A stretch of 19,623 nt of DNA from Thermofilum sp. (GTDB lineage: Archaea > Thermoproteota > Thermoprotei > Thermofilales > Thermofilaceae), in NCBI GenBank assembly GCA_020832965.1, contig JAJHRM010000018.1:1-19623 (forward strand). The letters are read 5' to 3'. The notes under the pieces are model-generated. The model saw only the letters and a program-made list of their open reading frames with translations, was not told the origin of the DNA and did no database searches. Positions within the stretch are counted from its first letter, which is position 1. Each line of letters opens with the position of its first letter. The position numbers were made by a program, and so were the translations under genes. Shown here piece after piece: positions 13,857-19,623 of this stretch.

Positions 13857-15506
13857 GTGAAGTATACACTTGTTTGGTTTAAAGCTTTTGACCTCGGAAA
13901 GCCTCTGGACGCCTTTAAGGCTGGGAAAAAACTTCTGTCCTCTGGGCTAGCAGAGGTGATGTACTGGTATGACGAAAAAGACATGCTTCAAAGAGAATTT
14001 TCGAAAACCGTGAGCTTTAAGGAACCTGTTGTTCTAGGCGACCCTCATCTCACTATAGATTATGATCTCCTATTCCAAGAGTATAGGAGTAATAGAAGAC
14101 TTGTTAGACTGAAAATACGCGGATTCAAAGCAAGGATTTTGGACATGAATGTTGAGATAAAAGTTTATCTAATGATTCATAAGACCGGGTTCGCAGTGTT
14201 GGGCTTCTGGCTCCCAATAGACATGGCCTTGGAACTAGAGAAATTAGTTGATATGGTCTATGTAACAGAAAATGAGAGTATGTATGTTGAAGGGTTATGG
14301 CGTCCAATGGTTGACAGGTTTAAAAAACTTTCTATAGTAGAAGGCTACATAAGAGAAGCTGGAGAAAACAAATTCTATGCAACCATAAACAATATTGCTA
14401 CGCTATACGTTTACTATATTATTCTAACGTTAATGAACAGGTTACTTAGGCCATTCGCTTCACCTAAGATGAGGTATCCATATGCTGAGGCTTCCATGGC
14501 AGTGATCATTAGTGACATTGATAATCTTCAAGAATTTATTCAAAATCACAGAAAAGACCTCTATATTCTCCTAACGGGGTCTAGACTTCTACAATTGGTT
14601 GACAATGAGAAAATAAAAGAGGTAACAGACAGAAATTTATCTTGGAGAAAAGACTTGTACATAAATATAAGCTCTTCCAGAATGATTGTTTTGTTCTCAA
14701 AGGAAGTTATAGATCAAATAAAAAACGATTTCAAAACAAAAATTGAAAAAGAGCCCTTTGCAGATATACTTAATAAGGTTACCGAAGAAATAATTGATTT
14801 GCACGTTTTGGAAACCGAGCTTGTCCCAATATTTGTTTGGGAGAATCTTCTACTTCAAGAGTACATGCTGAGAACATATAACTATCTATTGGGAGAAAAT
14901 AGGCCCGACTCAGTTAGACAGTTGAACAAGTTAAGAGAAGAGATTTCTGACGCAATAGAAGAGTACCTCAACGTCAGGGTGTGGGCTTTCCCCTACGCAA
15001 GAGAAATTGTGGAAAAAGCAAAGCCAATCATGTCTATAAACGAATTGTATGATTCTCTAAGGAAGAGGCTAGATTTCGTAGAAAGCATAATCACGACTCA
15101 CTACAACGTGTCGATAAACCGGCTACTTATACTCCTAACAATTATAACTGCAGGGCTTCAATTGTTCGAGGTTCCACGCATACAGGTTACCCAACTAACA
15201 AACCTTGACAGCGCCACGATTTTTGTCATAGCATTCTTTGTAACAATACTATTACCCATAATAGTCTTACGAATATTCATGGATCAAAGAACACATCTAC
15301 GTATCGAGCATGACAACGATCTGCATTGGAGGTTTGCTTATTTATATGTCAAGCCAGGAAAAGACTTCTCCATTAATACTTCTCATGCTTCTCACATACA
15401 TGGCCCTATCAATACCAGTCGGATATACGTTATTCTCCAACCAACGCAAGAAAAACTATTAACCCCAGACAACACATCGCCTCATGGAAAAAGATACAGG
15501 AGGTAA
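13857..15506 (+). CDS. Membrane protein with large soluble N-terminus and two C-terminal helices (CorA-like layout)
   Basis: A 549-residue protein with no family I can name firmly. Residues 1-420 look soluble, starting with a strand-rich part (MKYTLVWFKAFDLGKPLDAF) and ending in charged helices (SLRKRLDFVESIITTHYNVS). Two hydrophobic helices follow, about 423-440 (LLILLTIITAGLQLF) and 455-473 (IFVIAFFVTILLPIIVLRIF), then a 75-residue polar tail. A long helix running into NRLLILLTII is what CorA-type channels (and RMND1/DUF155 proteins) look like, but the CorA GMN motif is absent. CorA-like and other membrane proteins are known partners of type III CRISPR systems, so a membrane effector is a reasonable inference. 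The start is GTG behind a TATA box inside a CRISPR leader region. The gene is much more AT-rich than the cmr genes, suggesting separate acquisition. Confidence 0.7.
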   Translation: MKYTLVWFKAFDLGKPLDAFKAGKKLLSSGLAEVMYWYDEKDMLQREFSKTVSFKEPVVLGDPHLTIDYDLLFQEYRSNRRLVRLKIRGFKARILDMNVEIKVYLMIHKTGFAVLGFWLPIDMALELEKLVDMVYVTENESMYVEGLWRPMVDRFKKLSIVEGYIREAGENKFYATINNIATLYVYYIILTLMNRLLRPFASPKMRYPYAEASMAVIISDIDNLQEFIQNHRKDLYILLTGSRLLQLVDNEKIKEVTDRNLSWRKDLYINISSSRMIVLFSKEVIDQIKNDFKTKIEKEPFADILNKVTEEIIDLHVLETELVPIFVWENLLLQEYMLRTYNYLLGENRPDSVRQLNKLREEISDAIEEYLNVRVWAFPYAREIVEKAKPIMSINELYDSLRKRLDFVESIITTHYNVSINRLLILLTIITAGLQLFEVPRIQVTQLTNLDSATIFVIAFFVTILLPIIVLRIFMDQRTHLRIEHDNDLHWRFAYLYVKPGKDFSINTSHASHIHGPINTSRIYVILQPTQEKLLTPDNTSPHGKRYRR

Positions 15507-15783
15507 ACTTATTTTAAGGCACACAAAGGTTTTCCGTAAACATTTTGTATTTATTATGTTTTTATAGCCTAAGTCAAGATAATTTGTTTAGTCCAATGCC
15601 TAATCTAATGTTACGTTCTTCACGATGAATCAACGCGGAAAATCGCTCCACGCTCCCTACATCTCATTTACCAACATACCGATATAATTACACACGCAAC
15701 AAATGAGCACAGCATTAACGCTCCTGCTGAGTCATGATTCATAGTGGTTTTAGCGCACTCAGAAAACAATTCCTATCCATTTT
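15507..15783. other. AT-rich intergenic stretch, nothing recognised
   Basis: I see no protein-like frame, tRNA or leader-type motif in these bases. Any frame through the right end runs into the CRISPR repeats of array D. Confidence 0.5.
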
Positions 15784-15873
15784 TCCTAAATTCTTTCTGA
15801 GTTGCATCCGACTACTTCTACTTCGAGCGCAGAATCGCCGAAGTAGACCTTTCAATTCTTTCTTAGTTGCATC
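15784..15873 (-). CRISPR. Orphan mini-array D, 2 repeats and one spacer
   Basis: Two repeats of the GCATC type at 15784-15808 (changed at its first bases, TCCTAAATTC) and 15849-15873 (TTAGTTGCATC), with a 40-bp spacer between. Neither flank shows the AGAAG...CAAAACTGC leader block or a TATA element at 27 bp. It is likely a piece left from a larger array by recombination. Orientation is inferred from the other arrays. Confidence 0.85.
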
Positions 15874-15928
15874 GGAATATTGCCTTCCCCAAGGAAAAGG
15901 AGTAGAAGAAGGGGCCTTCACTTCTTCC

Positions 15929-16378
15929 ATGAGATCCGTCTTTGCAGAGGCCCTTTACTACACGCCAAAAGGAGTCATGCCACAACCTATGGCGATCGAG
16001 CTTCAGAGAAAGGATGTTAAAGTTGATAAGGTGCAGAGAGCAGTTGACATCTTTAGAAATAAGCTAAGCGCCGTAATCGAAGACGTATCCAAGTCATTGG
16101 CCGTAAGGGTGATGCAGGGACGCATGATGCTCGTTAAGTCCAATACAGCCATCGAAGTGATCAGTCAAACAATCGTGAACAGTTTGAAGGCGAATAGTTT
16201 TGCATCTTTCCTAATAGATGAGCCTAGAGTAGAGAAACTCTGGAACAATGAGGACAGATGGATCTACATTCCACCGCGCGCGCTTTGCTTCATTTACCTT
16301 ACAAACTTCTCTAATTGTCTCATCACTCTGTTCAAGTTCAATGTATATCCATGGAACAGGAAAAAGCGGAGCACCTAG
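15929..16378 (+). pseudogene. Gene fragment, possibly LPP20-like
   Basis: An open frame crosses array D and continues to 16378; only the part after the repeats can be a gene. From the ATG at 15929, residues 20-105 read like a real helical protein (VQRAVDIFRNKLSAVIEDVS, then AIEVISQTIVNSLK, then NNEDRWIYIPP). The order, a helix with alternating Val/Arg, a SQTIVN segment and an aromatic strand ending in WIYI, is reminiscent of LPP20-type domains, but there is no signal peptide and the resemblance is weak. The last 40 residues (ALCFIYLTNFSN onward) look out of frame. I regard it as a truncated or frameshifted remnant. Confidence 0.3.
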
Positions 16379-16380
16379 AG

Positions 16381-16497
16381 CTATTTTACGTCGAGAAGAT
16401 TTTTTGTAATTATAATCTCGTCACATTTTCCTTTATACTGCTCAATAGCATCAATATCTAGATTTAACTCCATATTTACTGCACCAATTCTCAACAT
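16381..16497 (-). pseudogene. Short C-terminal fragment, unidentified
   Basis: The minus-strand frame beginning at ATG 16497 gives 38 residues (MLRIGAVNMELNLDIDAIEQ, then CDEIIITKNLLDVK) of protein-like character, open further upstream to a GTG at 16581. A TATA-like CTATAAAAA lies only about 15 bp before the ATG, too close for a leaderless start. It abuts the end of the preceding fragment. It may be a tiny gene or the tail of a lost one. Confidence 0.22.
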
Positions 16498-16559
16498 TTC
16501 TATTTTCCTATAAAAATTTTGTTGTTTTATTTCTACAAATACATTAAAATAAAACAGGG

Positions 16560-16787
16560 TTGAAAAATGCGTCAAGCGCACGCCAGAGGGCCTACTGGGA
16601 CATCTTCACGAGGGCGCTCTTCGACTTGGTCAAGATCCTCGCGGGGACGGACATACCCTCGCTGCCGTAGCTCGGCGCTAAGTACCAGTCCCTCTACGAG
16701 CGGATAAAGGAGAACCTGGAGAGGGCCGAGGTGCGCACGCCAGGCGCCCAAAACCAATTACACGGCAACAAGCACAAAGCAGTCTAG
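16560..16787 (+). pseudogene. GC-rich gene remnant with in-frame TAG
   Basis: The plus-strand frame reads ARQRAYWDIFTRALFDLVKI, then LAGTDIPSLP, a TAG stop at 16668-16670, then LGAKYQSLYERIKENLERAE and on to a TAG at 16785-16787. Both sides of the internal stop are in the same frame and look like one helical protein, so a point mutation of a glutamate or glutamine codon is the simplest explanation. The sharp change from AT-rich flanks to GC-rich sequence at about 16565 suggests a piece of a core-type gene left by recombination. The family is not recognised. Confidence 0.5.
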
Positions 16788-16837
16788 ACACAAACGAGAC
16801 ATAAGGTAAATATAAATTTTAGGCGTGGAGGCTGTTT

Positions 16838-17902
16838 TCAGGGGCTCGCCTGTATCCTTACCCAGGCCTCACCGTCGACGGATATCGAGACCATCCCTGG
16901 CTCATCGTCTGGGTATCTTCCCCCAATGAATCGTATTGAGCACTGAGACGTTTCTGGCCGGTATGGGAACGTGCATTGGCACCCGTTGAAGTAGATCTTC
17001 GGCCTATCGTTTCTTAACATGTCGCCATATGCAAATGGCACCATGCCCCAGTCACAGAACCTCAACACCTGGACTTCCTGCGTGGCGTTCCTGACTTCGA
17101 CTGTTACGTGGGTCAGGTTCCATGGGACGTAGACCTCTAGAAACACGAACGTGCCCTTTAGGTGTATCCATCCGTCGCTTGTGGCCTCTATTGTCCCGTT
17201 GTTCTTTACGAGGGGCGTGGCGTACATTCTTACTGGTGTCGTTGTGCCGTTTGCCACTATGGGGACCTGGTACCATCGGGGTGGGAGCTGTCTATAATAC
17301 AGGGTTATGGTTGTGTCGCGTGTGACGTCCATGGATATGGTTTTGTTTAGGGCTTCCGCATTTACATGGATGCCGGGCTCGACCACAACGTGGCTACACG
17401 CGGGGAAGGGCAGTTCTACTGGCAGGTCGTAGGAGTGCCCGTTGACTATGGCCCTCGCGCCCGTGATGTTGGCCTTTATGGTCAAGGTGTACTGTGGCTT
17501 TGTGAAGAACGCCTTGATTGTAGTATTGCCGGCAATTCTCAGGGATAGGCGTTGCTGGGACACGTAACTCCCGTTGATGAACCAATGCGTGAATGCCATG
17601 CATTCATCTGGTATGGCTTCAAGCTCGATGGTGAACGGGGCTGTGAGGCTCCATGTAGCCGTCCCCGTACCGTTTGCTAGGACTCTACCCCCTCCGCTTG
17701 TCTCAATCGTGGCGATGATTGTTGGTGGCTTGGTCTTTGTCTGTGCAACATTCTGGGCTGGCTGTGGCTGTGTCGTGTTTACGGCTGGCTGAATGGTTGG
17801 CTGGCTCGGCGCCTTGGGGTGGAACACGAAGAAAAAGGATGCCAATGCCAGAACTACAACTATTACTATTATTAATGCAACTAGTAGGGTTTTCCACTGC
17901 AT
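16838..17902 (-). CDS. Membrane-anchored extracellular protein with beta-rich repeats
   Basis: A 354-residue protein with MQWK followed by one hydrophobic helix (about 5-27), then a Pro/Thr/Gln-rich linker (31-60), then a beta-rich exterior. About a dozen N-x-T/S sequons and several cysteines suggest an N-glycosylated, possibly disulfide-bonded surface protein. Two units resemble InlB B-repeat/Ig-like modules: FTHWFINGSYVSQQRLSLRI with NTTIKAFF (104-133), and a second ending in DTTITLYY (about 195-205). No enzyme motif is visible. The ATG at 17902 lies about 26 bp downstream of a TATA box (minus strand CCTTTTATG, 17924-17932), so it is leaderless and alone in its transcription unit. Roles such as a pilus-like, adhesion or S-layer accessory protein cannot be told apart from sequence. 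Confidence 0.82.
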   Translation of the reverse strand: MQWKTLLVALIIVIVVVLALASFFFVFHPKAPSQPTIQPAVNTTQPQPAQNVAQTKTKPPTIIATIETSGGGRVLANGTGTATWSLTAPFTIELEAIPDECMAFTHWFINGSYVSQQRLSLRIAGNTTIKAFFTKPQYTLTIKANITGARAIVNGHSYDLPVELPFPACSHVVVEPGIHVNAEALNKTISMDVTRDTTITLYYRQLPPRWYQVPIVANGTTTPVRMYATPLVKNNGTIEATSDGWIHLKGTFVFLEVYVPWNLTHVTVEVRNATQEVQVLRFCDWGMVPFAYGDMLRNDRPKIYFNGCQCTFPYRPETSQCSIRFIGGRYPDDEPGMVSISVDGEAWVRIQASP

Positions 17903-17923
17903 GTGTGGAACGGTTTTCTAGAG

Positions 17924-17932
17924 CATAAAAGG
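17924..17932 (-). promoter_or_regulatory. TATA box of the surface-protein gene
   Basis: Minus-strand CCTTTTATG is centred about 26 bp before the ATG at 17902. No ribosome binding site is visible, consistent with a leaderless mRNA. Confidence 0.6.
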
Positions 17933-18086
17933 CTAGCGCTACGAGAATCAAAGAACAAAGCAAATAGGACATACGTGCCATGCCTTAATGGGTTTTCCTG
18001 TATTTATGTCGCATTATTTCTCTTACTATGCTGTGCTCAGGCTCGAGCTCGCGGAAAACCCACCCCTAGCCCTGCAATGATAATCC

Positions 18087-18989
18087 TCAGCTTTTATTCT
18101 CTCTCAAGCGGGCACCTCTAAGCCTCTCTATGACCCTGACTACTTCCACGCGACCCTCATGCATCGCGACATCCAGAGGCGTAAAGCCAAAATCATCCTT
18201 AGCATCCACGTCTGCACCATACTTGATGAGAAGCTCAACGACCCTAGCGTACCCCCTTCCCGCGGCAAGGTGAAGAGGTGTAATACCATCCTTACTCCTG
18301 GCGTTCACATCTGCGCCATGCCTTATAAGCAACTCAGCCACATCAACATAGCCACCAAGAACTGCACCATGTAACGGCGTAGAATTGTACCAGCTTTCCC
18401 TCGTATTCACATTCGCACCATTCCTAATAAGAAACTCAGCCACATCACTGTGCCCCGCAGAAGCAGCATGGTGCAGAGGTGTAAAACCATCATTGTTCCT
18501 AGCATTTACATCCGCACCATACTTAACCAAAACATCAGCAACCTCCAAGTGGCCCTCTATAGCGGCGGCATGAAGAGGCGTGAAGCCCCTCTTGTCCCGG
18601 GCATCCACTTCTGCCCCATGCTTGATCAACAACTCTACCACACTTGCATAACCCCTCGCAGCGGCTAGATGCAAAGGCGTAATACCATCATTGTTCCTTG
18701 AGTCTACTTCTGCACCATTCATTATAAGCAATTCAGCCACATCAGCGTTACCGCCAAGCGCGGCAACATGTAGAGGGGTAACGCCATCATAACCCCTGGC
18801 ATTTACGCCTGCACCATTCTTGATAAGAAAACCGGCGACCTCAGCACGACCATAAAAGGCGGCAAAATGCAAAAGCGTATACCCTCTCCTGTTCTTGGCA
18901 TTTACCTCTACGCTACTCTTTAGAAGTTTCCTAACCCTCTCAACATCCCCCTTTGCTACAGCCTCAAAAAGCTCCTCAACAGGATCCAT
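18087..18989 (-). CDS. Ankyrin-repeat protein
   Basis: A 300-residue protein built almost wholly of 33-residue ankyrin repeats, about nine including the caps. The N-cap starts DPVEELFEAVAKGDVERVRK. Repeats begin at about residues 36, 69, 102, 135 and 168, then three more, each with G-x-TPLHxAA, GxxxVVELLIKxGA and DVNARN-type loops. Repeat 6 carries a two-residue insertion (ESWYN). The C-cap ends in a basic helix (VIERLRGARLRENK). There is no signal peptide or enzyme domain, so it is a cytoplasmic binding scaffold whose partner is unknown. The DNA copies are close in sequence, suggesting recent internal duplication. The ATG at 18989 has a TATA-like run (minus strand TTTTTTAAG, 19015-19023) about 27 bp upstream. 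Ankyrin proteins are less common in archaea than in eukaryotes and some bacteria, so horizontal origin is possible. Confidence 0.93.
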   Translation of the reverse strand: MDPVEELFEAVAKGDVERVRKLLKSSVEVNAKNRRGYTLLHFAAFYGRAEVAGFLIKNGAGVNARGYDGVTPLHVAALGGNADVAELLIMNGAEVDSRNNDGITPLHLAAARGYASVVELLIKHGAEVDARDKRGFTPLHAAAIEGHLEVADVLVKYGADVNARNNDGFTPLHHAASAGHSDVAEFLIRNGANVNTRESWYNSTPLHGAVLGGYVDVAELLIRHGADVNARSKDGITPLHLAAGRGYARVVELLIKYGADVDAKDDFGFTPLDVAMHEGRVEVVRVIERLRGARLRENKS

Positions 18990-19111
18990 TAAAAATAAGA
19001 ACTAAACCAAGGAACTTAAAAAATTTCGCTTAGACCTCCCTTTAAATCACAAGTCCCCGAAAAGCAACTTCGCCAAAAACGAAAATTCGAAGGGGCGACC
19101 CGCGCTTCCCT

Positions 19112-19225
19112 TTTGAACCACCGACCTCGGGGTTATGAGCCCCGCGGGATACCTGGCTTCCCTACCCCGCTGGGTATATCAAATTGATTTTGATATATCA
19201 ATTTTTGCTAATAGCGGGGGGTGGA
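19112..19225 (-). tRNA. Circularly permuted initiator tRNA-Met (CAU): 3' part precedes 5' part
   Basis: Reading the minus strand, the 3' part comes first (19225 down to 19212): T60, CCACC (T-stem 3' strand), CCCCGCT (acceptor 3' strand) and the discriminator A. After a 40-bp linker comes the 5' part (19171 down to 19112): acceptor AGCGGGG, a D-arm, anticodon arm CGGGG-CTCATAA-CCCCG (anticodon at 19137-19135), AGGTC, T-stem GGTGG, and loop TTCAAA to position 59. Joined 59/60 these give a complete cloverleaf with 7-bp acceptor and 5-bp T-stem, and the three G:C pairs beside the anticodon loop that mark initiators. CCA is not encoded. Sequences outside the two joints pair to form a splicing structure (separate entry). 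Permuted tRNA-iMet genes spliced this way are known from Thermofilum. Confidence 0.93.
19172..19211 (-). repeat. AT-rich linker between tRNA 3' end and 5' end, with hairpin
   Basis: This 40-bp linker of the permuted tRNA contains 9-bp inverted arms TATATCAAA (19175-19183) and TTTGATATA (19189-19197), and a 12-bp palindrome TTGATATATCAA (19190-19201). In the transcript it is the trailer of the 3' end fused to the leader of the 5' end, and must be removed by 3'- and 5'-end processing. Confidence 0.7.
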
Positions 19226-19268
19226 GTCTCCGGGAAGGGGGTCGCCCCTATTATTAGTATTATAGTGG

Positions 19269-19278
19269 GTTTTTAAAT
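19269..19278 (-). promoter_or_regulatory. TATA box of the permuted tRNA gene
   Basis: Minus-strand ATTTAAAAAC is centred about 25 bp before the predicted 5' end of the precursor at about 19249. It sits in the gap after the stop codon of the DUF711 gene, so the tRNA need not depend on read-through. Confidence 0.55.
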
Positions 19279-19286
19279 GTTTTTTG

Positions 19287-19623
19287 TTATTGGAGTGGTG
19301 AGAGTACTGGTGTGGGTCCGAATGGTCCTAGGTGGATGTCTTGTCCTTCGTCTGCTGGGGCTAGGATGAGTCTTAGTCCTAGTGGTTTGTTTTTGGTTGT
19401 TTGTGTGTGGTGGAGGTCTGTGAGTATGTTGTGTATTATGTTGTCTTGTGTTGTGTCTGGTATTGGGACCATGTCTAGTCCTGGGACGCAGTATGTTGTG
19501 TATGCGGTTAGGTGGCTGAGTTTTAGTTGTCCTTGTCTTGCTAGTTCTTTGAGTCGGTTGTCTTCTGCTAGTGGTAGCATTGTTTCGTTGTAGCCTATTG
19601 TGGGGAGTTGTTGGGCTAGTTGT
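19287..19623 (-). CDS. DUF711/UPF0210 family protein, C-terminal part (cut by window edge)
   Basis: The minus-strand frame is open to the right edge, so the true start lies outside; about 111 residues are visible. The sequence LPTIGYNETMLPLAEDN is followed by RLKELARQGQLKLSHL, then VPGLDMVPIPDTT, NKPLGLRLILAP and GPFGPTPVLSP at the C-terminus. These match the end of DUF711/UPF0210 proteins (YNE.MLP.AED, GLDM..VP.DT, NK.LGVRLIPVPG, G.LG.APVM), including the expected stop position. The family is related to glycyl-radical enzyme folds (pyruvate formate-lyase-like) but its reaction is not known. The final loop here, PADEGQDIHLGPFGP, departs from the usual PVPGKKPGD form. It ends just upstream of the tRNA promoter. 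Confidence 0.85.
   Translation of the reverse strand, partial: QLAQQLPTIGYNETMLPLAEDNRLKELARQGQLKLSHLTAYTTYCVPGLDMVPIPDTTQDNIIHNILTDLHHTQTTKNKPLGLRLILAPADEGQDIHLGPFGPTPVLSPLQ

Larger units (their letters stand above)
19092..19249 (-). ncRNA. Permuted tRNA precursor with bulge-helix-bulge splicing structure
   Basis: Minus-strand GGGGCGACCC (19248-19239) pairs perfectly with GGGTCGCCCC (19101-19092), and CTTCCC (19237-19232) pairs with GGGAAG (19110-19105), with a small asymmetric loop (C against CGC) between them. Next to the tRNA, CAA-A on one strand and A-C-T on the other are left as 3-nt bulges beside a short, imperfect helix (TTC with GAG). Cutting each bulge by tRNA endonuclease gives exactly the 59/60 joint needed. 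A TATA box (minus strand ATTTAAAAAC, 19269-19278) predicts a start near 19249, right at the foot of the stem. After the stem, T-rich sequence (around 19075-19090, minus strand) could terminate it. The central helix is weaker than the ideal 4 bp. Confidence 0.8.

Noticed and set aside
13607..13984. Open frames on both strands crossing array C and the start of the membrane-protein gene
   Set aside because: They cover CRISPR repeats, leader and promoter; the real coding frame starts at 13857.
15734..15928. Upstream extension of the open frame that ends at 16378
   Set aside because: This part is made of array D repeats and spacer, so it is not taken as protein coding.
19112..19171. A tRNA-Met pseudogene truncated in the T-arm
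   Set aside because: The missing 3' part is found intact upstream with perfect complementarity to the acceptor and T-stems, and the flanks form a splicing structure; permutation explains it better than truncation.

Overview
The window looks like chromosomal DNA of a hyperthermophilic crenarchaeon (Thermoproteota), most likely Thermofilum or a close relative. The evidence is: TATA boxes 24-28 bp before start codons (leaderless transcripts), a GC-rich gene set with short GTGA/ATGA overlaps, a type III-B (Cmr) CRISPR module, and at 19112-19249 an initiator tRNA gene whose 3' part lies upstream of its 5' part. Circularly permuted tRNA-iMet genes of this kind have been described in Thermofilum.

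Left part (1-3010). A CRISPR array (8 repeats visible, running off the left edge) is read leftwards from a leader that starts at 525. After about 600 bp with no convincing gene comes a two-gene operon: an ABC/RecF/OLD-like ATPase and a small TOPRIM-like protein. This resembles the ATPase + TOPRIM defence systems (OLD, Gabija, PARIS class). It converges tail to tail with the Cmr operon, overlapping it by 9 bp.

Cmr region (3002-12261). A complete type III-B effector is encoded by two divergent operons that share a roughly 30-bp gap at 6654-6683. Leftward run cmr4-cmr5-cmr1-cmr6; rightward run cmr2(cas10)-cmr3. A separately promoted csx1 (CARF-HEPN ribonuclease) follows. Cas10 keeps its HD and GGDD motifs and Csx1 keeps its HEPN RxxxxH motif, so target RNA recognition, cyclic oligoadenylate synthesis and collateral RNA cleavage all look intact. 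No adaptation genes (cas1, cas2, cas4) and no cas6 are present.

AT-rich accessory region (12262-16800). Three short CRISPR arrays (3, 4 and 2 repeats) use a variant repeat ending GCATC instead of GCACC. Two keep leaders homologous to that of the first array, but their leader-proximal repeats are degenerate. Among them lie a 549-aa protein with two C-terminal membrane helices (CorA-like layout), reading away from a CRISPR leader, and several broken gene fragments.

Right part (16838-19623). A membrane-anchored, probably glycosylated cell-surface protein, a 300-aa ankyrin-repeat protein, the permuted initiator tRNA, and the C-terminal part of a DUF711/UPF0210 protein cut by the window edge. All are on the minus strand.
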